Below are positions 45,162-54,100 of a DNA stretch of 64,000 bases, piece by piece. Every line of letters begins with the position of its first letter. Position 1 is the first letter of the stretch. The position numbers and the translations under genes were made by a program. The stretch lies in assembly GCA_033765305.1 (NCBI GenBank), contig JANRID010000076.1, positions 1 to 64,000 of the forward strand, written 5' to 3'. The notes below the pieces were generated by a model. That model made no database searches. It was not told the origin of the DNA and saw only the letters and a list, made by a program, of their open reading frames with translations. The stretch comes from RDXT01 sp033765305. GTDB lineage: Bacteria; Bacteroidota; Bacteroidia; J057.

Positions 45162-45701
45162 GTGCAACGGCTTACTGAACTTCAATCCGCCGACCAGCGC
45201 ATCCTCAGCCTGCTGATCCAGCAGAACGAGCGCGGCATGGCCATGCTCTACGAGCAGTATGCGCGCATCCTCTTCAACGTCATCTACCGGATCGTGAAGC
45301 AGGAAGCGATGGCGCAGGATGTGTTTCAGGAAGTGATGGTGCGGGTCTGGCACAAGATCCACCAGTTCGACCCGGAGCGGGGCTCGCTGTTCACCTGGCT
45401 GGTGAGCGTTGCCCGCAACGCAGCCATCGACAAGACCCGCTCGCGGGAATTCCGCAGCTACCAGCGCAAGGCGCCCATCGAAGGCCGCCCGGCGGCCGAG
45501 AGCCAGTCCGGCGCCGATCACGAAAGCGCGCAGCTCCGGGATGTGCTGCGGACCCTGCCCGACCATCAGAAAGTATTGATCGAAATGGCGTACTTTCAGG
45601 GTTATACCCATGAGGAAATCGCGGCCCGGCTGCAGATGCCCCTGGGAACGGTCAAAACCCGGATCCGGACCGCCCTCAAATATCTCCGTGGACTGTTATG
45701 A
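45162..45701 (+). CDS. ECF-type RNA polymerase sigma factor
   Basis: A 179-residue sigma-70 family group 4 factor. Region 2 is visible in LYEQYARILFNVIYRIVKQEAMAQDVFQEVMVRVW and region 4 in LRDVLRTLPDHQKVLIEMAY with the helix-turn-helix YTHEEIAARLQMPLGTVKTR. GTG at 45162 is the chosen start (VQRLTELQSADQ). Its stop overlaps the start of the anti-sigma gene (ATGA), so the two are translated in a fixed ratio. The upstream surface-protein genes may be its regulon or its transcript partners; no auto-regulated promoter was identified. Confidence 0.95.
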   Translation: MQRLTELQSADQRILSLLIQQNERGMAMLYEQYARILFNVIYRIVKQEAMAQDVFQEVMVRVWHKIHQFDPERGSLFTWLVSVARNAAIDKTRSREFRSYQRKAPIEGRPAAESQSGADHESAQLRDVLRTLPDHQKVLIEMAYFQGYTHEEIAARLQMPLGTVKTRIRTALKYLRGLL

Positions 45702-46489
45702 GCGACGAATTGCGCAGCTATATCGAATCGGGCATTCTGGAAGAATACCTTAACGGAACGCTTTCCGAGGCGGAAAGCCGCGAGGTGGACCGGATGGCGG
45801 ATGCGCATCCGGAAGTTCGGGCCGAGCTGGAGGAAATCCGCAGCGCCATCATGCGCTTCGGGCCGGTGGCCGGCGGGCCCCGCCCGCCTGCATGGGAGTC
45901 GGTGCAGCAGCATCTCTTCGGCAGTGCGCCGGCAGCGGCGCCGGTCGTGCCCCTGCGGCCCCGCTACGCGCGCGCCTGGGCGCTCGCGGCTTCGGTGCTG
46001 CTGGCCGCCAGCGTCCTGCTCAACATCTGGCTTTCGGGGTCCCTCCGCAGCAGCCGCCTCGAATCGGAGCGCCTCCGCGCCGAGACGGCCTACGTCCAGC
46101 AGCAGTACCAGGCGGCCCTGCAGCCGCCGCAGACCCTGCCCGATCCTGCCTTTGTACTGAACGGCGCCGGCTTCCTGCCGGTGGAGATGCGCGGGCTCGA
46201 ACGCGATCCGGAAGCGCGGATTATGGTGTACTGGCACGGCGGCAGCCGCCGGGTGTTTCTGCACATCCACCAGCTGCCCGAGCCGCCGCCCGGCCACCAG
46301 TACCAGCTCTGGGCCATCATGCACGGCGTGTCCGTCGATGCGGGGATTTTCGACCACAACCACGGCATGCAGCAGCTGCGCATCGTGGACGGTGCCGTGG
46401 AGGCCTTTGCCGTCACGCTGGAATCTGCCGGCGGCAGTCCGGTGCCTTCGCTGGAGCGCATGTATGCCAGCGGCCCGGTGCAGATGTGA
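45698..46489 (+). CDS. RskA-like membrane anti-sigma factor
   Basis: A 263-residue anti-sigma protein. An N-terminal acidic domain (about 1-55) would bind the sigma factor; one transmembrane helix lies near residues 88-112 (ARAWALAASVLLAASVLLNIW). The periplasmic C-terminal domain has the RskA signature (HIHQLPEPPPGHQYQLWAIM, DAGIF). No zinc HxxxCxxC motif was seen in the N-terminal domain. It would hold the sigma factor inactive until a cell-surface signal releases it; the signal is unknown. Its stop abuts the convergent rsmE stop with no spacer. Confidence 0.9.
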   Translation: MSDELRSYIESGILEEYLNGTLSEAESREVDRMADAHPEVRAELEEIRSAIMRFGPVAGGPRPPAWESVQQHLFGSAPAAAPVVPLRPRYARAWALAASVLLAASVLLNIWLSGSLRSSRLESERLRAETAYVQQQYQAALQPPQTLPDPAFVLNGAGFLPVEMRGLERDPEARIMVYWHGGSRRVFLHIHQLPEPPPGHQYQLWAIMHGVSVDAGIFDHNHGMQQLRIVDGAVEAFAVTLESAGGSPVPSLERMYASGPVQM

Positions 46490-47200
46490 TCAGCTGCCCC
46501 AGGCGCTCTTGACCCAGCTCAGGGCATAGAGCCCTGCCGTTTCGGAGCGGAGGCGGTTGGCGCCCAGCGAGAGGGATACAAATCCCTGCTGTTCTGTTGC
46601 CGACACTTCTTCGGGGGTAAAATCGCCCTCCGGGCCGATGAGCCAGGTGAGGCTGCTGGCGGAAGCGGCGGCTTCCTGCACCGCTGCGAGCGGGCGGGAC
46701 GCTTCGCAGTAGGCCAGCAGGCGCGGCCCTGCGGGCAGCGGGCCCTGCAGCCAGGCTTCCAGCGGCTGCTGCGGATGCAGAACCGGGAGGCGGGAGCGCT
46801 TGCTTTGCTTGAGGCCGGCCAGCAGAATGGCCTGCAGGCGTTCGGGCTTGAATTTGGCTTTGTAGGGATCGGTACGGCGGCAGACGAGCGGCTGCAGGGC
46901 CGTGACGCCCAGCTCCACCGATTTCTCCACCATCCACTCCAGGCGGTCCTTGTCGTGCAGGGGAGAAAACGCCAGGCTGAGGCTGCGCCCGTGCTCGCCC
47001 CAGTCCGGCGTGCGGCTGAGCACTTCGAGCCGGACCTGCTCCGGCTCCGCCTCCAGAATGCGGGCCTCGTACAGCGTGCCTGCGCCGTCCACGCACCAGA
47101 TCCGGTCGCCGGGGCGGTGGCGGAGCACCTTGACACAGTGGCGGGCTTCGTCGCCGCTCAAAACAGCCGCATCGGGCTGCGGCAGATAGAAGATCTGCAT
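46490..47200 (-). CDS. rsmE: 16S rRNA (uracil-1498-N3)-methyltransferase RsmE
   Basis: Methylates U1498 of 16S rRNA. The 236-residue SPOUT-fold enzyme shows the N-terminal PUA-like segment (LSGDEARHCVKVLRHRPGDRI), SLAFSPLHDKDRLEWMVEKSVELGV, LTWLIGPEGDFTPEEV and LGANRLRSETAGLYAL, the knotted SAM-binding region. The start at 47200 (MQIFYLPQPD) matches the family. It ends exactly where the anti-sigma gene ends. It lies downstream of the POT transporter but is separated from it by a hairpin. Confidence 0.95.
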   Translation of the reverse strand: MQIFYLPQPDAAVLSGDEARHCVKVLRHRPGDRIWCVDGAGTLYEARILEAEPEQVRLEVLSRTPDWGEHGRSLSLAFSPLHDKDRLEWMVEKSVELGVTALQPLVCRRTDPYKAKFKPERLQAILLAGLKQSKRSRLPVLHPQQPLEAWLQGPLPAGPRLLAYCEASRPLAAVQEAAASASSLTWLIGPEGDFTPEEVSATEQQGFVSLSLGANRLRSETAGLYALSWVKSAWGS

Positions 47201-47228
47201 TGTACCAGAGATTCGCAGCAAACAAATC

Positions 47229-47257
47229 AGGGCCGGCATCCTGCGGATACCGGCCCT
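47229..47257 (-). terminator. Hairpin terminator of the peptide transporter gene
   Basis: AGGGCCGGCATCC (47229-47241), loop TGC, GGATACCGGCCCT (47245-47257), a 13-bp stem with one mismatch, 20 bp after the transporter stop on the minus strand. A short T-rich tail (gatttgtttg) follows. Confidence 0.7.
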
Positions 47258-47276
47258 GCGGACCGCGGGAAGCGGC

Positions 47277-48899
47277 TCAGTCGTGGCCGGTTTTTTCGCG
47301 GACCACCTGGCGGAACTGCTTCACCATGATGAACAGCAGCACGGCGGCCAGCGTGGCGCCGGCGAAGTTGATCAGGAAGACCAGGTATTTGTTTTCGAGG
47401 GTGGAAATGACCCCCAGCACCCCGGACATCTTGTTGCCGATGGAGGTGGAGAGGAACCATCCGCCCATCATGAGGGCCGTGAGGCGGGCCGGGCTGAGCT
47501 TGGATACCAGCGAGAGGCCCATCGGGCTGAGGAAGAGCTCGCCGATCGAGATCACGGCGTAGGTGCCCACGAGCCACATGGGCGAGACCTTCTGGGCGCC
47601 GTTGCTGCTCACATACACCGCGCCGACCATGACCAGCGTGGAGAGGCCGGTGATGAACAGGCCCCAGGCGATCTTGCCTGGCGTGGAAGGCTCCTGATTC
47701 CGGCGGCGCAGCCAGGTGAAAAAGCCCACGATCAGGAAGGTGAAGGTCACGACGAAGAAGGGGTTGAGCGACTGGAACAGCTCCGTGCTGACGAGGCGCA
47801 GCTGCTGGCCTTCGGCGGGCCAGGATTCCCGGGGCAGATTTTCGAGGTATCCGTGGGGCTGCTGGCCGGGCGCGGGCGCCGCCACATCCTGGAAGAACCC
47901 GAGGTTGTCGGCGGAGCCGCCTTCGATCACGGACACGGTCCGGTTGGTGTAGTTTTCGGCCCAGGCGGTGAGCACGTTGCCGTTCTGGTGGAAGATGGCC
48001 CAGAAAATGATGACCACGACGAAGACATACAGCAGCGTGCCGACCGGCTTTTTATCCTCCGGAGAAGCCTTCAGGTAGGTGCGCAGGTAGAAATAGGTGA
48101 CGGGGATGCAGGCGAAGAGGAAGGCGTCGGTGGTATCGGAGCCGAAGACCGAGCCCGGGATGAAGTAGCCGACGGCGGCTGCGATGATAGCCGGCAGGAA
48201 GATGGTGAGAAAGATCTGCGAGAGCGGCATGTCTTCGGGCTTGGTGCCTTTGACGATGTCCACCTCGGCCACGCGCCGCTGGTTGACCACAAAAATAATC
48301 ACCCCGATGAACATGCCGATGCCGGCGGCGGCGAAGGCCCAGCCCCAGCCGTAGGTATTGCGCAGCCAGGCCGCTACGAAGTTGCAGATGAAGGCGCCGA
48401 CGTTGATGCCCATGTAGAAGATGTTGTAGCCCTGGTCTTTGAGCTGCACATATTCTTCCTTGTTGTAGAGGTTGCCGAGGAGGGTGGAAATGTTGGGCTT
48501 GAAGAAGCCGTTGCCGATGATGATGAGCGCCAGGGCGACAAAGAAGGCCGTCTGGCCGGGGATGGCCATGGTCAGGTATCCGATGCCCATCAGCACCCCG
48601 CCGATGACGATGGTGCGGCGGTAGCCCATGATGCGGTCGGCGAGCAGGCCGCCGATGAAGGGCGTCAGGTACACCAGGGCGAGGAAGGTGCCGTAGATGT
48701 CGTTGGCGATCTCTTCCTGAAGCCCGAGGCCGGTCTGGCTGCTGTTTTCCCCGGCGGAGGGGATCAGGCTGTCGGTCATGTAGAGGTAGAGGATGCCGAG
48801 GATGAGGTAATAGCCGAAGCGTTCCCACATTTCGGTAAAAAAGAGCATATACAGCCCTTTGGGATGGCGGCCCTTCGGGGCGGCTGGAGTAGCAGACAT
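47277..48899 (-). CDS. POT/PTR family proton-coupled peptide transporter
   Basis: Imports di- and tripeptides with protons across the inner membrane. The 540-residue protein has the family E-x-x-E-R motif on helix 1 (EMWERFGYY, Glu23, Glu26, Arg27), about 12-14 transmembrane helices, and GGLLADRIMGYRRTIVIGG between helices 2 and 3. A periplasmic loop of roughly 75 residues (about 335-410, TNRTVSVIEGGSADN ...) is long for the family but common in Bacteroidota. No peptidase is adjacent. The start MSATPAAPKGRHPKG is natural for the family. Confidence 0.95.
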   Translation of the reverse strand: MSATPAAPKGRHPKGLYMLFFTEMWERFGYYLILGILYLYMTDSLIPSAGENSSQTGLGLQEEIANDIYGTFLALVYLTPFIGGLLADRIMGYRRTIVIGGVLMGIGYLTMAIPGQTAFFVALALIIIGNGFFKPNISTLLGNLYNKEEYVQLKDQGYNIFYMGINVGAFICNFVAAWLRNTYGWGWAFAAAGIGMFIGVIIFVVNQRRVAEVDIVKGTKPEDMPLSQIFLTIFLPAIIAAAVGYFIPGSVFGSDTTDAFLFACIPVTYFYLRTYLKASPEDKKPVGTLLYVFVVVIIFWAIFHQNGNVLTAWAENYTNRTVSVIEGGSADNLGFFQDVAAPAPGQQPHGYLENLPRESWPAEGQQLRLVSTELFQSLNPFFVVTFTFLIVGFFTWLRRRNQEPSTPGKIAWGLFITGLSTLVMVGAVYVSSNGAQKVSPMWLVGTYAVISIGELFLSPMGLSLVSKLSPARLTALMMGGWFLSTSIGNKMSGVLGVISTLENKYLVFLINFAGATLAAVLLFIMVKQFRQVVREKTGHD

Positions 48900-49093
48900 A
48901 TCAGATAGGATTAAGCAGGGGACGAAAGTACAGAAACCGGAAAGGCATATTTACTAGAAAATGTGCAAAAAAGGAAACTCCGGATGAATAAGCGTGCCTG
49001 CCGGTCCAGCACGCGGCCGGCAGCCGGGAAAAAGCGCTTGGGTTTTGCGGCGGCGAATGCCGATATTTGCAGCAGCAGAATGGTTGGGCCTAC

Positions 49094-49804
49094 ATGAACT
49101 TCATCTCGCACTTCTACCTGGACCGCCGCCTCTCCGGGAGCTGGTACTATCTGGGCGTATCGACGCCGGATCTGGTATCGGTGTACAACCGGAGCGTACG
49201 GCTGAAAGCCAGGCGTTTGCCGGAGTGGGAGCCTGGCCTGGGCGAGGGTGCGCGGGAATTCCGGGAGGGGGTGCTGCGGCACTTCGAGGTGGACCGTTAT
49301 TTTCACACGTCGGATTTTTTTTATGCGGAGACGCGCCGCCTGTGCGCGCTTTTCGAGGAGGCGCTGCCGCCCGGCGAGCCCGACCGGGCCTTTTTTGTGG
49401 CGCATGTGCTCCTGGAGCTGGTCATGGACAAGCTCCTTCTGGAGCGGGATTCCAGCCTGGCGCCGGAATTCTACCAGCATCTGCGCCACCAGGGCATCGA
49501 CGAGATCGTGCGGATGACCGAGTGGCTGGCTGCGGTGCCCCTGCCGGCCTACGGCAGCTACCTGGACCGGTTTCTCTCCCGCCAGTATCTCTATGACTAT
49601 GTGAAGCGGTCCCAGATCCTGTACATCCTGCGCCGCATCATGCTGGGCGTAGGCATCGGGCGGACGGAGATCGTGGTGTCGCCGGAATTTTACGGGCTGG
49701 TGGAGCGCTACGAGGACGAGCTCCGGCCGCGGCTGCTCGGTTCGCTCTCGGAGCTGCGCAAGTGGATGGACCGTTCGGGCCAGAATCATGTGCCGGGCAG
49801 CTGA
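49094..49804 (+). CDS. ACP phosphodiesterase-like (AcpH/DUF479-related) protein
   Basis: A 236-residue protein starting MNFISHFYLDRRLSGSWYYL, close to the MNFLAHLYL start of AcpH-type acyl-carrier-protein phosphodiesterases; the family Asp and a His/Asp-rich patch (PDLVSVYNR, HFEVDRYFH) occur at plausible places, and AHVLLELVMDKLLLE recalls the family's helical core. Overall similarity looks distant, so the activity is uncertain. The start at 49094 is chosen over 49067 for the family match. A GATATTTG sequence near 49063 is a weak -7 candidate. Confidence 0.6.
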   Translation: MNFISHFYLDRRLSGSWYYLGVSTPDLVSVYNRSVRLKARRLPEWEPGLGEGAREFREGVLRHFEVDRYFHTSDFFYAETRRLCALFEEALPPGEPDRAFFVAHVLLELVMDKLLLERDSSLAPEFYQHLRHQGIDEIVRMTEWLAAVPLPAYGSYLDRFLSRQYLYDYVKRSQILYILRRIMLGVGIGRTEIVVSPEFYGLVERYEDELRPRLLGSLSELRKWMDRSGQNHVPGS

Positions 49805-49946
49805 CATCCTGCGCGAATGGTATATCCGGACGGGGAGTTTTTTCGTTATCAAGCAAACACATGACAGGCTGGCGCATGCGTATTCCGGCTTTCCGCCCTT
49901 CCGGCACCCTGCTTCCCGGCTCCGGGGGTAAGGGTAATCCTTTTTT

Positions 49947-49981
49947 GGTATTTGAAATACCCGCCGCCGCTGCTAGCTTTA
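49947..49981 (+). promoter_or_regulatory. porV-like promoter with a palindrome over the -33 box
   Basis: TTTG (49951-49954), 19-nt spacer, TAGCTTTA (49974-49981). The perfect 15-nt palindrome GGTATTTGAAATACC (49947-49961) contains the -33 box, which is where a repressor or activator would act. The start at 50002 lies about 15 nt after the expected transcription start. Confidence 0.65.
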
Positions 49982-50001
49982 GCGGATATTTACACAGCAT
50001 C

Positions 50002-51117
50002 ATGAACCTTGCACGCTGGGCAGCCGCCTGCCTGTGGATAGGACTGACGGGCAGCCTGCATGCCCAGACCGGACCTCAACGCCTTGCTCCCAAGTACAGC
50101 AACGAATTCCTGAAAATCGGGATCGGCGCCCGTGCCTTCGGGATGGGCAATGTCCAGACCGCGCTGGCCGATGATGTGACTGCCGGCTACTGGAACCCTG
50201 CCGGACTGGCCTCGGCCAATGCCCTGCAATATCCGGAGCTGAGCCTGATGCACGCTTCATACTTCGCCAACATCGCCAACTACAACTACATCGGCTTTAC
50301 GCTGCCGGTGGATGAAACGGGCGACCGCCGCTTCGGCGTCTCCCTCATCCGCATGGGCATCGACGACATCCCCAACACGCTCAGCCTCGTGGAGCCCGAC
50401 GGCACGATCAACTACGACCGCATCCAGAGCTTTTCGGAGACCTCGCTGGCTGCGCTGCTGTCCTATGCCTGGCGGCCCGCCGGCATGGAGGGGCTCTCCC
50501 TCGGCGCCAGCCTCAAAATTGTGTACCGCGGGGTGGGGCAGTTTGCCAATGCCTGGGGCTTCGGGGCAGATCTCGGCGCGCAGTACCGCAAAGGAAACTT
50601 CATGGCCGGCCTTACCGTGCTGGACGCCACCAACACCTTCAACGCCTGGACCTTCAACACGGAAACCTTCGAGGATGCCTTTATCAATACCGGCAACGTG
50701 GTGCCGCAGAGCTCCCTCGAAATCACCCGTCCGGCCCTGCGCATGGGCCTGGGCTACGACTTCCGCCTGGCGCGCCGCCTGCGGCTGATCGCCGCCCTGG
50801 ACAACGATGTCTTCCTGGACGGCAACCGCAGCAGCGCCCTCGTCAAGGGCAGCGGCTTCAGCCTCGATCCGCGCCTCGGCTTCGAGCTGGCCTACCTCAA
50901 CAGCCAGTACCGCAAAGTGGCCTTCCTGCGCGGCGGCGCCTACAATATCCAGAATATCGTGGACCCCGACGGCAATCCCGCGCCCAGCCTCTTCCCCACC
51001 GCAGGGGCCGGGCTCGTGCTGCGCAACTTCCAGCTCGACTACGCGCTCGCCAACATCGGCAACTTCTCCGAAAATCTGCATTCGCATATCGTTTCGCTCA
51101 AGTTTCATATCCAGTAA
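50002..51117 (+). CDS. porV-like: PorV/PorQ family outer-membrane protein
   Basis: A 371-residue outer-membrane barrel of the FadL-like PorV/PorQ type. Signal peptide AACLWIGLTGSLHAQ; start MNLARWA. Diagnostic segments are FLKIGIGARAFGMGNVQTALADD, YWNPAGLASANALQYPELSL, and repeated barrel strands with terminal aromatic residues (SLKFHIQ). PorV delivers T9SS substrates from the translocon to the sortase PorU. Because the partner here is PorU2-like rather than classical PorU, this may be a second PorV copy. It is separated from the next gene by 3 bp (one operon). Confidence 0.88.
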   Translation: MNLARWAAACLWIGLTGSLHAQTGPQRLAPKYSNEFLKIGIGARAFGMGNVQTALADDVTAGYWNPAGLASANALQYPELSLMHASYFANIANYNYIGFTLPVDETGDRRFGVSLIRMGIDDIPNTLSLVEPDGTINYDRIQSFSETSLAALLSYAWRPAGMEGLSLGASLKIVYRGVGQFANAWGFGADLGAQYRKGNFMAGLTVLDATNTFNAWTFNTETFEDAFINTGNVVPQSSLEITRPALRMGLGYDFRLARRLRLIAALDNDVFLDGNRSSALVKGSGFSLDPRLGFELAYLNSQYRKVAFLRGGAYNIQNIVDPDGNPAPSLFPTAGAGLVLRNFQLDYALANIGNFSENLHSHIVSLKFHIQ

Positions 51118-51120
51118 GTC

Positions 51121-54100
51121 ATGAGCCGATTGCTGAAATGGTGTTTATGGCCCCTCCTCCTGGGAGCGGCAGTGCTGCAGGGACAGCCTTTCGACTACGG
51201 AAACGACTGGTACCGGAACCTGCCCGGCAGGACCTTCGTGAAGCTCGCCGTGGACCAGGACGGCATCTACCGGGTCTCGCTGGCCGATCTCCAGGCCGCA
51301 GGCCACGACCTGAGCACGGTGGATGCCCGCACGCTGCGGCTTTTCTACCGCGGGCGCGAGGTGCCGCTCTTCGTGCAGCGAAGCGGCACTGCCCTGATTT
51401 ATTTCGAGTTCCTCGGCCTGCGCAATGACGGACGGGTGGACTCGCTCATGTACCGGGACCCCATCTCGGGCATTCACCGGCCTGATCTGCAGCCGTCCAA
51501 GTATTTCAGCCTCTTCACCGACGAGTCGGCGTATTTTCTCACCTGGGGCGGCACGCCTTCCGGCAACCGCTTCTTCTCCGTCTTCGATCCTACCTATTCG
51601 CTCTATACCCCGGAGCCGCATCTGCGCGTCCGGTCGCTGCGGGAATACCTGCCCGGCGATCCTCAGGCGGAATATGTGTACGGCGGCGGCGGCCCCTACG
51701 ATGCCTTTTATACCCTCAACAGCGACTTCGTGACCGGCGAGGGCTATGTAGGCCCCGATTTTGCGCCCGGAAGCCCTACCACCGTGCGCATCCGCACCCC
51801 CTTTGCCGCCAATACCGCCAATCCGGTCCGCGTCGAGATGCGCGTGTTCGGCCGGTCCAATACCCCCCACCTGCTGCGCGTGGTGATGAACGGCAATACC
51901 GGCAGCCCGCTGCTGGATACTTCCTACGTGTCGAACAACACGCAGATCTACATCAAAACCTATACCCGCGAGGTGACGCCCGCCTCGGCGCTTACAGCCA
52001 ATACCGACCTGACATTCAGCTCGCTCCGCAACGGGACCGACAACAACCATGTCTGCTGGGCGGCCATCAGCTACGACCGCCTGCCGAATCTCGGCGGGGA
52101 CTCCACGCTCTGGATCCGCGGCTGGAACAAGGCTTCGCCTGCCTTCATCCGCCTCGAACAGGTGCGCGGGCAGGATACCGTGATGGTGTACGACTTCGCC
52201 AACCGCATCCGCTACAAAGGCCTGATCACGGCCAGCGGCACCAGCCGCACCGCCAGCGTGATCGTGCAGGGCGCAGCCAATGCGCGGGATCTGCTCGTCG
52301 TCACCGACCGGGCTATCCGCAAGCCCCGGATCGCGGCGCATGCCCTTTCGGAGCTGCACAATCCTGCCGCCGGCGCCGAGTACCTGATCATCGCCAACCG
52401 TGCGCTGAGCGCTTCGGCAGAAGCCTATGCCCAGTACCGCGATACCGCCACGGTGACGCCGGTATCCTCCGTGCGGGTGGTGTACACCGATCAGATCTAC
52501 GATGAATTCGGCTACGGCAGCGTGACGCCCTGGGCCATCAAGCGATTCTGCAAATATGCCTTCGATTTCTGGCAGGTAAAGCCGCGCTATGTGCTGCTGT
52601 GGGGCAAAGGGGTGATCAATACCCGCCAGTTCGGCAATCTGGCCCATGTGCCGACCTTCGGATATCCGGCGACCGACTACGAATACGTGTCCCACTTCGA
52701 CGAGACGACCAACAACCTCGATCCGGAAGCGGCCATCGGGCGGGTCAATCTCTACGGCAACGAAGAAGGCTTCAACTACCTGCGCAAAGTGGACGAATAC
52801 GAGCACAGCGAATGGCAGGGCTGGATGAAGGAAGGGGTCTTCCTGGGAGGCGGTGCCACCGAGGGCGAGCAGAACTCCATTTCGTCGGCCTTCTCCTATA
52901 TGCTCGATATCTACGAAGGTGCGCCGCTGGGCGGCCAGCCGCATTACTTCCAGAAAAACAGCGCATCCATCGTCATCGATCCGACGACAGCTTCGTATCA
53001 CGACGAAATCTCCAACGGGGTCGGGGTGGTGCACTTTTTCGGCCATTCGACGAGCAACATCCTCGATATTTCGATCCGCCAGCCTTTCGAGTACACCAAC
53101 TGGCACCGCTACCCCTTCATGGTGGCGATGGGCTGCTACGGCGGCGACTTCACGGAGTTCGAGAGCTTCGGGGAGCGCTGGGTCAAGCAGCCGGACCGGG
53201 GCGCCATCGGCTACCTGGCCAACTCCAGCGCCGGCTATCTGGTGCCGCTCAAAGACTACGGCCAGGTCATGTACAACTACCTCGTGCGCGAGCTGCCGGG
53301 GCGGGAAATCGGGATCGTGATCCGCGAGACCTTCCAGAAATACACCGACTCGCTCAGCGGCATCATGTACCGCAACCACAGCCGTCAGCTCAACCTCCAG
53401 GGCGATCCGGCGGTGAAGCTCAAGGCGCCGCAGCGGCCCGATCTGGAAATCACCCAGAGCGGTGTATTCTTCACACCCGAAGGCTTCACCGCGCTCGATG
53501 ATTCGGTGAAAATCAACCTGGTCGTCTCCAACTACGGCCAGGTGACGGCGGACAGCTTCGCCATCTCGGTGCGGCAGACCCTGCCCAGCGGCGACCTCTA
53601 CAGCCACCCGCTGGCGCGCTTCCCGATGGTGAAGTACCGGGATACGCTGTCTTTTTTCCTCCAGAACCCCGTCGGCGCTGCTGCTACCGGCCTCAACTAC
53701 TTCGAGGTCTGGGTGGATGCCGAGGAAGTGCTGGACGAATACAGCGAGACGAACAACCGCGTCACGGTCAGCCGGCAGATCCAGGGCAATGTGCCTGCCA
53801 TCCTGTATCCGTCCCAGTTTGCCATCGTAGGCGAGAGCCGCATTCAGCTCAAGGCTTCGACCTTTTTCATGACCCGCGATGCCGAGGTGGGCTACATCTT
53901 CGAGATGGACACCACGGACCGCTTCGACTCGCCCTTCCGGCTCAATTCCGGGGTGGTGTACGGCACGGCGCAGCTCGTGGCCTGGGAGCCGCCGGTGACG
54001 CTCACGGACAGCACGGTATATTTCTGGCGGGTGCGGCTGAGCGAGGTCTCGCCGGCTGCCTGGAGCAGCGCCTCCTTCAAATACATCCTCGACCGCGAAG

